A DNA stretch of 64,000 bases from Clonostachys chloroleuca (Eukaryota; Ascomycota; Sordariomycetes; Hypocreales; Bionectriaceae): contig JBANAY010000003.1 in the NCBI GenBank assembly GCA_037952775.1, forward strand, positions 31,930,001-31,994,000. The letters run 5' to 3'. Below, piece after piece: positions 24,508 through 35,387 of this stretch. The notes beneath the pieces are model-generated. The model made no database searches. It was given only the letters and a program-made list of their open reading frames with translations, and had not been told where the DNA came from. Position 1 is the stretch's first letter; each line of letters starts with the position of its first letter. Position numbers and translations under genes: made by a program.

Positions 24508-25487
24508 CTACCGCCCACCGACCATGGGAGTAACGAGCTCGATACTCTTTGGGCGGGCATGGCTTGGTCGGCGGGTGGGCAGTGGACGATCCATGCCATT
24601 TGATCCGTAATCGTACGTGTAGTAGCCGCCATTGTTGTAGCCAACGTCGTACGTGGACGACAAGTAGGTCGCAGAGGGCCGAGAATAGGAGGTGCTAGGA
24701 CTGGTTGCAGCACTTCGGTTGTTGTTGAATGGCCAGAAGTTGCTGCCACCTGCCGATGGAGAGGGAGGGCTTGGTGGTCGACCATGTATCGATCGGAGCG
24801 CCGAGAGTGCCGAAGTGTGGTATGACGTTGTAGCCGGTGTGGTAGGGGTTGGTGGTGAATGATTGTAGATCGTGGAGCTGGGACGAGAAGGTGAAGCTTG
24901 AGGAATAATATCCCGAGGCTCAGGCTCCCCCGCCGAGTAGAAAGGGTAGTTTCCATAGCCATAGCTTCGAGGCATCGAGGATGTTGCTGACGACGATTGA
25001 TCGACCCTTCGGCAGCTAATTCTTCATGTTAGCACGCGAAATACATTCTGGCGCACAACTCCCTATACAGGACGTTGCGAATTGGAAGAGGGTAGGGAGT
25101 GGCGTACTTCTCGGAGCAGTAGAGGTGCTTGTCATCGTAAGGAACGAATTGCTTCTCGCAAGTCATGCTAGTTGAGTTCTGTTAGCACGAACTCGTTACC
25201 CAAACCCTCTTGGTAGAGAGGGAGATACAGAGCAGTCTGAAAACGCCTGACATCGGGGGGAACATGAACACTTACCAGAATTGTGGGAAGCTCTCACGCT
25301 CGTCGTCAAAGGCTTCATGCCATTCTCGTTCTCGCTCCCGCTGGCTCTTGCCAAGCTTCTGGCCGGTGACCGGTGTTTGCCTGCGTGACAGGCCGGGTCG
25401 TCGATGCTTCGTCATGTCTGTTACGGTTACGGATTTTCGCATGTCTGAAGTGGATGTACCGCCAGACTTTCGGCGTTGGTGAGGCAT
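24508..25487 (-). CDS. Ecl1-type life-span regulatory zinc-binding protein
   Basis: Three exons (25487-25276, 25167-25108, 25015-24508) give 259 residues. Joined across the two introns the core reads ERESFPQFCMTCEKQF then DDKHLYCSENCRRVDQSSS, with the C-x2-C and C-x3-C pairs of the fungal Ecl1 domain (extender of chronological lifespan). The N-terminus is basic with a repeated Arg/Glu stretch; the C-terminal half is Ser/Pro/Tyr-rich and probably disordered. Fission-yeast Ecl1 proteins bind zinc and lengthen survival in stationary phase; mechanism in filamentous fungi is inferred. The start MPHQRRKSGG is the first ATG in the frame. The gene is isolated: more than 3 kb of empty sequence on one side and 6 kb on its upstream side. 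Confidence 0.8.
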
Positions 25488-26316
25488 CTCGGGTTTATTT
25501 ATCAATGGTCGAGCTGTTGCAGGACCATAGGGCGAGAGAGGCCGAAGTCGGAGAAGGTTGGTCCTACTATAGAGTAATGGACAGGGATTGATGTGTAACC
25601 AAAACCACTTTTTTCCTCCTTCGAAGAAGCGTTGTCAATGAGCAATGGAAAGGTCCAATGGGTGTGAGGGTTGAGTGTTGGTCTTGTTGAGATAAGCTGT
25701 AAGGGAAAGCGAGAGGGTGTGCTGATGTGAGGGTACCTGAGGGGAACTGAATTAGGCGAGAGACGAGACACCGGTTGACGATAGCAACCAGTGGTAAGGC
25801 CAGGTGGGAAGGCCGCCGGGCGGGAGAGTCACTATGTATGTATGGGGGAGCTGGAGCACGCAGGTGGATTCCCTGCAGAGCACCGCGCGAGTGGTCACGA
25901 AATTGCGCCCGAACCCTCCGGGTGCGAGCAAGGTGTTGTGGAGGGTGAGATAGAAGGGGCTATCAGCTGTTGGTGGTGGGATGATCGACAGGGCTCCAAG
26001 AAAGCAGCTAGAGAACCGCCAGCTAGATAAAGAAAGCCGAGATTGGCGGCGGGCTATCAGGATAGTTCAATTGCAGTAATGCCGAGTTCCCAAGAGCTGC
26101 CCTGCTCCGTTCAGAAGAAGGGGGGAGATGTGGGATGTCGTCAGTGGTGCTGAAGCGAGAGTAATGGTTATGTATGGATGGGGCTGCGCGTGTCTATGTA
26201 TGCACGCAGAGAAGTGTCCGGTGATTGATGCACACAATGCAGCTGATGATAAACGAAGCCACGAAGATTGCGACTTAGAGGTTGATACCGGGCATGTACC
26301 TCGTAAAAGTGCGGGT

Positions 26317-26415
26317 GGTACCTGCTAGGAACGGTAGGAGGAACAAGGCGTGGGCACCGTCCAGATAAGAACCGTCAGGTATGCGGTACCTGCCAAGGTC
26401 TCAGGTCGAGGTACC
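26317..26415. promoter_or_regulatory. cluster of GGTACC palindromes
   Basis: GGTACC occurs at 26317, 26385 and 26410, and again at 25732 and 26943: five copies in 1.2 kb. Two share the extension GGTACCTGC and one sits in the 10-bp palindrome GAGGTACCTC. They lie 0.2-1.5 kb upstream of the Ecl1-type start. A binding role is an inference. Confidence 0.35.
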
Positions 26416-26577
26416 TCAGAGAGGTAGGTGCAGGACAGCGGGAGTCGGGGTACGGCTAGCAAGTACCCAGTTAAGTAGCAGTAACCTGTGTGGGAGAAGG
26501 ATGGCGGAACGGCTGGGCCAATGCTGGACGAAAGCGTAGCGAAGAATGCTGGTCGATCTTGACAACCAAGGGGGAAG

Positions 26578-26590
26578 AAAAAAAAAAAAA
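26578..26590. repeat. A13 homopolymer
   Basis: Thirteen A residues in the gene-poor region. Confidence 0.85.
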
Positions 26591-29500
26591 GAGGGAAGAA
26601 TGGTCTCGATAAAGTAAATTCCACTCGAGAAAAAAAGTTTTATCGTGGCGGCCTGGAGTGGCCTGTCTGATTTTTGCACGATTGCGTGTGACTCTTCCCG
26701 TTGTCGTGATTGACTGAGAGGGAACCCGAAAGCGGAGAACTGTCTCGAGGATGACTCGGAGCCAATCAAAGGCCAATGTGCTGGGCGTGTGATGCTAAGG
26801 GCCACTCAGGAGGACAGTGGTTTGTGTAGGCAGGTACAAAGAATGGGGGGAGTGCCCGGCATAAATCACCATAAATTGCACTGAACAAATGGGTTCCTTG
26901 CACGGATCAGAGCAAGGGTGTGTGTAAGGCGACAAGGGCGTTGGTACCAAGAACTTGCTTCTTCTGACTTGTTGATGACGGTATGGTGACCCGAGGCTGC
27001 GGCTTAGAGGCTGCACTTTAAGGTTGGGTTCGTTCGGTGTGAGAAAATGGAAGAAAAGAAGCACACACACAGGCAAGCCTTGTCATGCAGTAATACGTTG
27101 CGCAATAGCCCTATCGCCAGCTCATGCTCGGGGAAGTCTGAGGAGGACGATGAGACGAGGGAGCGAGAAAACAAGAAGTGGCCGTCTGCTATGCAGGTAG
27201 GTACAACTAGGTGAAGTCGGTCTGGGGAAGCCTGGCCGGTACTTAGTGAAATGACATACATAACGCCATCTTCCCTTGATGGATAATATCCATAAAATGG
27301 TACAATCACGACATCCACGAACCATATTGTCCCGCTGTCAGGTACAGGCACACGTAAAAATTGCTTTTTAGCCCAAGCCCACGCTGCTCTAGTACATAGT
27401 ACGTGGTACAGCACCTTGCCTGTCCGTGCGTGTGGGCGGGGGCGCTCAATGAGGTGCTCGCGGGCTGGCGGCCGTCATGTACATCGTACATGGCCGTAAT
27501 GTAGGAGTGGCTCGGCGAGATGCATGTACATGCGTACACCTGCACTTACACTTCCACACTCATGCACGCACGGCCGAGCTTAGTGCAATCAGTTGGGACA
27601 GGTTATGCGTGTGGGGGGACTAGCTCGAGCTACCGGGATCTGGGCGTCTGCATGCACAGAACCTCAAGTAGATGCCGATAGCTGCAGTACTTGACGTGTC
27701 CGCGACCCCGGCCAATCAAGGCAACCTGCCACAGCACCATCTGGGCGGACTCTGAGCCAGGAGCGGATGCAAATTTTAACTGGCTGTAACTTTGGGGGCT
27801 CACGCTGTCGTCTGACTTCATCTCATCCACCCTGCTGAGCACGTTTTCACCTAACACCCAGCTTGCCAACGAACCGTCGTTTTGTGGCCAGGGGCGCCGT
27901 TCTCATGGCCTGGTCATGATTACATCTTATTGCGCCAGTCTGGTGCCAAACCCGCCTAGTTGCGGCTCCAATTCGTCGACTCGCAAATGTGGCTTGCATG
28001 CGGCCTCCATCCATCATCTTACCCCAACCAGATGTTGCAGCAGCCCTGGGGGGGACGTGCAAGAATGCATCGTCCCCAGATGCCCATCGCCAGCAAACTG
28101 CAGGCATGTACCCTCCTGGCCACAATTTGGCCGGAAAAGGGTGTCCTGGCAGGCCTGCCCTTGTATCTGCTACGCGCTATCTCCTGGCTACAGTCGGTAT
28201 GTAGCACTACCATAGCAAGGTTTAGGAGAATTTTCAAATCCTGGCACGCACCGTTGATTGTTTTATAGTTCTCTTCGTTGTGATATTGAGCCACGGAGGG
28301 TTTTTGCCTTTGGTTGATTTTTTCAAGGTTTTTTTCCGGGTCCCCGTGCAGGTACACATCGTCACCGCCGTGAGCATTGCGCAAGCCTGCCTTGAGGTGA
28401 CGAAGTACATGCTATTACGCATCATCGCAGCAGGCAGCACTATTCTCAAGCGCCTGTGGCTTGCTTAGTCCTGCACACACATCATCCTGCCTCATGTATA
28501 TGTCATAGGCGCTCTGCGCTACCTCGGTTGATATTAATTGCGTATCTCTCACGTACGCACCGTCCCTACCTAGCGACAGATGTACACATCAAGCTCCATG
28601 GCAGTTCTGGACCACCACGGGTAACATCCTCCAGGCACACCCAGCAGATCTTTTCAGCTGGCGGCCATGCATCTGCAGTAGCTTCCACACAGCGCCAGAA
28701 GTGCGTGGGGGCGGGTATCGGCCAATTAACCCCAGGGATCAGGGCACAGAACCACCTAGACCTCGCGCTACCACCCGGGGTACAGTGAAGAGACTCGGCA
28801 CAACTGCTGGTCTAGCACGTCGCTAGGCTGGAATTGCACAATCAGAACCGCCATTGTGAAAGAATACCACCCTGCACGTCTCCTCCTGTCGCGTTTTGGC
28901 TCTGTTCCTTGCGGTTGGACCCCTGCCTGCCCAGCGGACTTCTTATCCGACCTCCCCACCAACGGAACATCGTTGCATTCGCTCGCCTGCAGAGCCCTTT
29001 AGTCTCGCCTTGGGGGTGCCTCAGCTCAGGCCTTGGCGCTGGGCAGAGTAGCTCGGATTACTATTCCTGGAGCTCGCGGCTTATCACGACAGTTTTGGTC
29101 CTGAGCACCAGATATCGCTTCTTTCTGGTGTGATTGCGCATCTTTCTACATACATACAGACTCGCATTATCAGGATTGCCATCCAGCAGCGCAGATCAGC
29201 CACCCCCGGTTTCATGGACCGTCCGGGACAGATTCTACGCCTCCGGCCAAGCCGTGTTAGTGGCTGGCCCCAGCTTCCTGTCCCTGGCCGAGCAGAGAGA
29301 GCCAACACGATGCGGCGGTCAACTGGCCAATGTTGATGTCGCCTAGAACCTCGCTCCAGGCTTGGCGAGCATCAGACCATGGCCTTCGCTTCGATAAGGT
29401 CCTTCGGGTCCCTTTCTGGGCAAGCAGTTCCATAACCAGCCTGGTGGATGGGGTATCGGTTGGTGGCCTCTCTGTGGGGCGGGCGGTGGAGGCTGAATTT

Positions 29501-31421
29501 TCATAAATACTAGAAAAAAAAAGTCCTATCGTGAGGACCACACGGCGAGGGGGACCATGCCATGCCGCATGCGGGAGGGGCAGTTTTACCTCCCCGAGGC
29601 CTCGCCAGTTCCCTCGGGCCCCTTGACGAGGGCATCGTGCCCCCATTCATCCTATCTCTCGAGGACGCCGGCTGCTGCAAGGGCTTGATTCCGAGTCATG
29701 GGGCCAGCGTTTGGACGTATCGCTGCCGCCGTGGAGGCCGTTTCCCATGCAAAGGCCCCATCAGCGTTTTCCTTGCCCTTCCCGGAAGCAGTTGTCTCTG
29801 TCAAGCAGTGTTTCGTCCATTGCTCAATTCCTCTTGTCCCGTCTTATCACCACCCACAGCAGGGGTATGCAACACCAAAAATTTTGCAGCCAACCTTGCC
29901 AGTCCAGCTCAATTTCGGTGAGAAGGTGACCGCTCGCCATTGGGGTGGGCTTGCGGCTAATCAATCGCAAATTTCCACTATCCAGTCCAGCCGACCTGGA
30001 GAAGCACTAGCTTTGGTAGCGGCCTGCCTCATGTGGATTTCTCATGTCGTTGGTTAATGACTCGAGCCACGATATCGCACATCAGTCATACATATTACCG
30101 ATGTACATGGGACATGCGGGCGGCGTCATGGGAAAACAACCCGCCCGTGAGAACACCAAGCATCCCGCGTTGAAACACTGGCATCTCCAGACCCAGCGCA
30201 GGATGGAGCCCAATACAACGCGCCGTCATCAGGGCTCAGCATTTCCTTGAGCAAAACCCCGGACCTGAGGTCGCCTCCAAGGCCATACAGCGCCTAGGGA
30301 AATGGTGGGCCAACTGCGAGGCACTTGAGAGGGAAGATCCGCCCAACCGCAAGTGCCGGGTCTTCCCTCACACGGCATGGTGGATACCTTCCGACCGTCC
30401 AAGAGCTCAAGTGATTCCAATGGCTTTGTGGGTTGAGCTAAAGAAAGCACCTTTCTGGAGAAGCCTCCTGTCCAGTTAGCCATGCACATTCTTGGCTGCT
30501 TGGTTAATAGCGCGCATGCTTCTAGTCTGTGGCTTCTGGGCAACATGCGGGCTTACACAGGCATACAGACGTCCTACGTTCCCAACCAGGCGCTATGATG
30601 CTATTGTGGACTTTGGAACCCGACTGTGCAGTTTTATTTCTTCGGCCTTGACAAAACGTAAGACGGGACTCTCTGAATGTCCACTGCCTCCGGGGCCCTC
30701 GGGTAGAGTAGGAGTGCTAGCTGAGTTGTCGTCTGACGTGGATGATTCTCTGAATCTCTTCTCTCTTTGCTCTCGAGATGACAGGTCCACACGGCGTAAC
30801 ATGAAACGGGCACGTTGCGACCCTCATCACCCATCTCCTCCCCGCCGTCGACGAATGCCATCTAGCATCCCGTGCAGCATCTCGCCGCGCTGCGGGCTCC
30901 ATCACATCCCCCGACCCATGGATGATTAGGGCCCAACGCATTCCCTCTCTCGCAAGTGGCCCGCTCGCCCGGGATCCACCTGCCGTGGTTGAGGGGTTGC
31001 CTTCACTCGCTCAATCTCCAGACCATGAATGAAGGCCATTGGGCGACGGATGTTCAGAGAGCCCAATTGCATAATCTTGCTTGAGATGCCGTGGACCACC
31101 CCTCTGGACCACCCCTGCGTCCATGGGCAAGGCTACCGTCGGGTCTAAAAAAACGGTCTTGGACCGAAAGTGGTAATTTAAGTAGGAGTTTGACTGTGGA
31201 ACCTCAACTCTAGAAACTGTGACATCCTTTTTGATTACTGTGGACTACACAGATAACGGTGTGCAAGAAATTTTCAAACTTCGCTAATTGTATTATGTAC
31301 GCTATGAGAGTCACACCGTAACTAACTATGGGACGGGACGGCATCGTCATATGTACGAACGGAGATGATTGCCGCGGAACAGGCCAATGGACGCCGGTTC
31401 GCCACTCAAAATATCCTCCCG

Positions 31422-31431
31422 CCCCCCCCCC
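31422..31431. repeat. C10 homopolymer
   Basis: Ten C residues followed by TAGGCGG; the assembled length is uncertain. Confidence 0.85.
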
Positions 31432-31656
31432 TAGGCGGTGCCAGGCCGGTATTAATGCAGGCCGGCCACTTATTGGTAGGCGGGCAGTTAACCAGAAACC
31501 ACAACCGCAGCATCTTGGAGATGTCGGTCTGAGTGTTGAAAAATTTTTCATTTGTCGGGCGGTCAACGGGCCCCCCTCCCCGTGGAGGAGGAACATGGAA
31601 TTAGACTCAAGGTTGGCGGCGTCTTAGTTGCGGAACTTGTGCGGTGGTTCCTTGGT

Positions 31657-33555
31657 CTACTGCTCCGTGTGGAGTTTTGCTCGGCGGCGGTGGCTTTCCA
31701 TGGCCTTGAGCGAGTCATTCAGCGGAGGCTCCATCAGACTCCTGACCTCGTCTATGGTGAATATCTTCGTGGGCTGCTTCGGGAAATTCGTTTTCTGGTC
31801 CGCGGGGGGCGCTATTCCCTTGACGATCCACTCAGAGTCCATTCTCTGACACTCGGCCAAATCTGGGTCTGGGTTTGCACTCCCTTGCTGTTGTGCAAAG
31901 GACTCCGGACCGGAGACTGAGAGGGCTATGGGCAGTGCACGGGAGAAGACGTTTTGGATCTGTGCTTCTCCCGTCGTGGTCTTGCTAACCTGTGCCAAGC
32001 TGTGTCCTTGAAAGAGGTTCGAAGTGTATGTTCTCCATTCCCTCCAAATAGTCCGTAGAGCACCAACACGCCCTAGAAGAAGGATGTATTCCTCGTATGC
32101 CTCCAGTCTCTCTTGACTCTGCAACTCCGAGGTTGGATAACCAGAATCGAACAGTAAACCTCGGAGGGAGGCTCCATCTGCCAAGTTCTCACCCAAGCCT
32201 GTTAAGATGGTGAACAAAAGCTGGCGCTGAAATCTATGCTCCAGCAACTTAGTCTCGTCGGCCAACTTATTCCAAGATTCTAAGCTGGCTCTAATATCTG
32301 GCAGGATGTTCAGCTTGCTGTTTAGCATGCCAGTTGTGATTCTACCTTGAAGTTGCCTCACAGCCAGGTCGAGTTTGCCCAGCCTCGCCAAACATCTTAG
32401 CCGGAGTACAAATATACATGCCTCTAGGTCCTTGCGCATATGCGGCAGCCTATGGCTGAGATTGTTGACAAACTCCAAGGTATCAAAGTACGCTTCAGGT
32501 CCTGGTGATGCGTCCATCACTCGGACGCAAGCATCTCGGATCTCTTGGGCAACACTGAGTTGTTCTCCTTTCTGGGCCGACGAGTCCAAGTTCAGGTCCG
32601 CATTGGCGGCCAGGCTATGGAACACAACTCTTCTGATCCCGTTGATGCTATCCTGTTCCCGCAGGTCATTTGCAATTTGCTGCGCGGATGGTTGCTGTTT
32701 CTTGGATTTGATCTGGTCGAACCGGAGCGAATCCCGTCGGCTCAGCACCCATCGCAGCAGGAGCTCGTTATTTTGGGCAGCATGCCGTGGAATGCCATTG
32801 TGTGCTCGTAACTGTTCGAGAAAGTCGGGGCTCCGGCGAGGATCGATCTGGTCAGGGGCAGGCATTCCTTGTTGCTCACTGGCTGGTTGTTGATGAGAAC
32901 TCTGATACTTCTTCATCTGAGCTCCTTGGTCCGGCGTGGCGTAAGTGAGAGTGGAAATACGAAGAGTGTCGGGTTCTCCGTCCAGTACACCATCTTCCCT
33001 CAAGTCCTCTGAGGGCGCGAGGCCTCGAAGAGCTGCAGAGATCACGTCGTGAGAGGTGATGCGCCATGGGTTCGTCGAGCTGGATAACACCTTGCTCCGA
33101 GTCTCTCGGGACTCCCCAATCATCTGCTTCAGGTCTTCAAGGCGCGACTGAACGTATCTCTGCTGTTCCGTATGAGCCCAGATACTGGCCATGGTGTTTT
33201 CATCCTCGTTGTCACTTTCGCGGACGTCCTTTACGCCATACGCGTCAAGATCAAGGACGATGTCGGGCATCTGGAACAGCTCATCGGCCCTCAGTTGACG
33301 CGGAGGATCCTTTCTTTGCTCGCGGGGCGTCACTACGTGGAAGGCGTAGTGGCCGTTCGGGTCGAACATTGCCGTAAATGGCTTGCCAACTTTGAATGTG
33401 CCTTGAAGTTCCCGATCTTCAATCTCCTTTTTGAGATCATGATCTTTGATATTGGGATATGAGCCTCCAGAATAGCCCCTCTCAAGGCACCATGTTGGTC
33501 TCTTCGCGCCCGCCAGGTCGAACTGGGACCGTCTCGAAATGAGGGAGCGCCTCAT
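31657..33555 (-). CDS. unrecognised protein, probably mitochondrial
   Basis: One 632-residue open frame with no intron. I do not recognise a family. The N-terminus (MRRSLISRRSQFDLAG, then CLERGYSGG) is Arg-rich without acidic residues for about 30 residues and has a plausible processing site after RGY, which suggests import into mitochondria. The next 250 residues are acidic and Gln/Ser-rich with little hydrophobic order. From about residue 260 the protein becomes alpha-helical, with Leu/Arg-rich helices that could be helical repeats (for example LLLRWVLSRRDSL, FVLRLRCLARLGKLDLAVRQLQ and YEEYILLLGRVGALRTIWREW). That pattern is seen in fungal mitochondrial gene-expression factors, but this is only an inference. 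Divergent from SYF2, with 765 bp between starts. Confidence 0.75.
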   Translation of the reverse strand: MRRSLISRRSQFDLAGAKRPTWCLERGYSGGSYPNIKDHDLKKEIEDRELQGTFKVGKPFTAMFDPNGHYAFHVVTPREQRKDPPRQLRADELFQMPDIVLDLDAYGVKDVRESDNEDENTMASIWAHTEQQRYVQSRLEDLKQMIGESRETRSKVLSSSTNPWRITSHDVISAALRGLAPSEDLREDGVLDGEPDTLRISTLTYATPDQGAQMKKYQSSHQQPASEQQGMPAPDQIDPRRSPDFLEQLRAHNGIPRHAAQNNELLLRWVLSRRDSLRFDQIKSKKQQPSAQQIANDLREQDSINGIRRVVFHSLAANADLNLDSSAQKGEQLSVAQEIRDACVRVMDASPGPEAYFDTLEFVNNLSHRLPHMRKDLEACIFVLRLRCLARLGKLDLAVRQLQGRITTGMLNSKLNILPDIRASLESWNKLADETKLLEHRFQRQLLFTILTGLGENLADGASLRGLLFDSGYPTSELQSQERLEAYEEYILLLGRVGALRTIWREWRTYTSNLFQGHSLAQVSKTTTGEAQIQNVFSRALPIALSVSGPESFAQQQGSANPDPDLAECQRMDSEWIVKGIAPPADQKTNFPKQPTKIFTIDEVRSLMEPPLNDSLKAMESHRRRAKLHTEQ

Positions 33556-34320
33556 TTTGGAGCTGGCGATTCACCAGTTTAAGTTTATGTTCCAATGCGA
33601 CCTCTTGGTCTTTCCCTGATTTGGTGACACTGGCGCATTCGTCTGCCCAGATGCGCGGAAGCAGTTCCGGGTGACGTGCGATGAATGAGCGCAAAAGCCA
33701 GAGTTGCAATGAAAAATTTCCAGTTGCTCACATCCCGATGTGACATTTACCGGCAGATGAATCAAAAACCTGGGGTTCTCATTGAGGGGAGCCTGACAGG
33801 AGTACCTACAGCGGAGTTTACTGCATTCCTTCTCACTGACATCGCTGTAAAAGCCCCTAGAATAGAAGGACAATCAGTGGACCCAGCAGCGTCCCGCCGC
33901 CCGGTTTCCCCGACTCTCGGGGAGTTTTAGCGGTTGCCTTAGCACCTTTTGATTTCTGGGGAAGTGGGAATTCATCGCACGGTCCCTGTAGGTGTTGGCA
34001 GCTGTGGCGGTGCTGGAGAGCCACAGCAGCCTCGGAGTCGCGACCACTTTTACCCGTGGCGAGTGCGAAAAATAAAAACACCCGCTGGCTTGATTCCTTG
34101 CACCATAATTTGACTAAATTTGTCCATATGTATACCAAAATAAGATTAGCTTGACTTTCTGTTCCCACAAAGTAGCAGGAGAAGGGTGAGAATACTGCTA
34201 CTTGACCTGATTCATGTAAGGACCCTCTCAAAAGTCAATAGCAACCAGGTGACAGGCGTGATTCGGGTTCGATACTAGAATTCCAACGAGTCTTGATCAC
34301 CAGTCCATCCAACCACAAAA
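33556..34320. promoter_or_regulatory. divergent promoter region
   Basis: 765 bp between the unrecognised mitochondrial gene and SYF2. A minus-strand frame to about 33709 overlaps the start of the former but lacks a matching product. No other gene seen. Confidence 0.4.
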
Positions 34321-35196
34321 ATGACTCCTCCGGCAAAGAAACGCAGAACTTTACCTGAAGCTTCTGCACCAGTAGCGGAAGATCCCTCATCAACGAAGCA
34401 GGCCGATCAGCCTAGTGAGGACGGTGCAGATGCGACACCACAGGCAGATAGCAAGCCCAAGGCCAGCGACCGCATGGCGCGGTTCAAAGCCCTCCAAGCC
34501 CGAGCGAAGTCGGGCTCCGAGACCAACCTGAAGGAGGCTACGCTCGAGTCACAGCGGCTGGCGACCGACCCGGCACAGCTCAAGACGCTGCACCGCCAGC
34601 GCGACATCGCCGCACACAAGCTCCTCAAGGCGGAGACCGAGGAGGCCGGCGAGGATTTCGAGCGCAAGCGCGCGTGGGACTGGACGGTCGACGAGAGCGA
34701 GAAGTGGGACAAGCGCATGAAGAAGAAGGACGCCCACCGGGACAACGTCGCGTTCTCGGACTACCGCCAGGAGAGCAACAGCGTCTACAAGAAGCAGCTG
34801 CGGAACGTCAACGTCGACATGGATAAATACGAAAAGGACAAGAAGGCGCTCATCGAGAAGGCGGCCGCGTCAGGCGGGCTGGACATTGTTGAGACCGAGG
34901 ATGGAGAGCTGGTCGCCATCGACAAGGACGGGACCTTCTACTCAACGGCTGACTCGACGAACTTCACACAGAACAAGCCGGATAAGGCGGCTGTGGATCG
35001 TCTTGTTGATGATCTGAAGAGAGCCGAGGAGCAGAGGCTCAAAAAGAGGAAGGAGAGAATGGCAAAGAACGGCGACGAAGGGGACACGACATATATCAAC
35101 GAAAAGAACAAGCAGTTCAACCAGAAGCTGGAGCGGTTCTACAACAAGTACACGGCAGAGATCAGGGAAAGCTTCGAGAGAGGTACGAGAATATGA
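34321..35196 (+). CDS. SYF2: pre-mRNA-splicing factor Syf2
   Basis: 291 residues, no intron. A Lys/Pro/Ala-rich N-terminus is followed by the SYF2 domain: RMARFKALQARAKSG, KRAWDWTVDESEKWDKRMKKK, FSDYRQESNSVYKKQLRNV, a Lys-rich helical middle, and a C-terminal block ending in EKNKQFNQKLERFYNKYT. Syf2 belongs to the Prp19-associated (NTC) proteins of the activated spliceosome. Third codon positions are strongly G/C-biased from about 34450 onward. Convergent with the Coq11-like gene, with about 190 bp between stops. Confidence 0.95.
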   Translation: MTPPAKKRRTLPEASAPVAEDPSSTKQADQPSEDGADATPQADSKPKASDRMARFKALQARAKSGSETNLKEATLESQRLATDPAQLKTLHRQRDIAAHKLLKAETEEAGEDFERKRAWDWTVDESEKWDKRMKKKDAHRDNVAFSDYRQESNSVYKKQLRNVNVDMDKYEKDKKALIEKAAASGGLDIVETEDGELVAIDKDGTFYSTADSTNFTQNKPDKAAVDRLVDDLKRAEEQRLKKRKERMAKNGDEGDTTYINEKNKQFNQKLERFYNKYTAEIRESFERGTRI

Positions 35197-35387
35197 TTAT
35201 AGAAAGAACAGAGGGGGTTTTGGAAGAGGAGCAGAGCCCCCTGTGTTGATGACATGAGATTTTTTGCTCGGTATTAATGAATGAATATCCATCCGCGCCC
35301 GCGCCCAGTCTATATTACATGCTTTTTTCTTGGATAGTGCAGCATACAGTCTAGCGAATAATACACTGGCTTAGAGACCAACACCTT

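Larger units (their letters stand above)
25488..31656. other. 6.2-kb gene-poor region upstream of the Ecl1-type gene
   Basis: No supported protein gene. Open frames are short, overlap on several strands and carry no motif. The first 1.5 kb has a cluster of GGTACC palindromes; an A13 run lies at 26578-26590 and a C10 run at 31422-31431. It may hold a long 5' leader, enhancer elements or non-coding RNA; none can be shown from sequence alone. Confidence 0.5.

Noticed and set aside
24387..24962. 191-residue minus-strand frame overlapping the Ecl1-type gene
   Set aside because: A shifted shadow of the Ser/Pro-rich exon; the true frame continues the conserved Cys domain through the splice sites.
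26000..31000. Several open frames of 100-145 codons (for example 27004-27414, 29257-29646, 30492-30929)
   Set aside because: They overlap one another on both strands, lack motifs and show no coding bias.
33482..33709. 75-residue minus-strand frame overlapping the start of the unrecognised mitochondrial gene
   Set aside because: Different frame, no motif; the frame from 33555 gives a good import signal.
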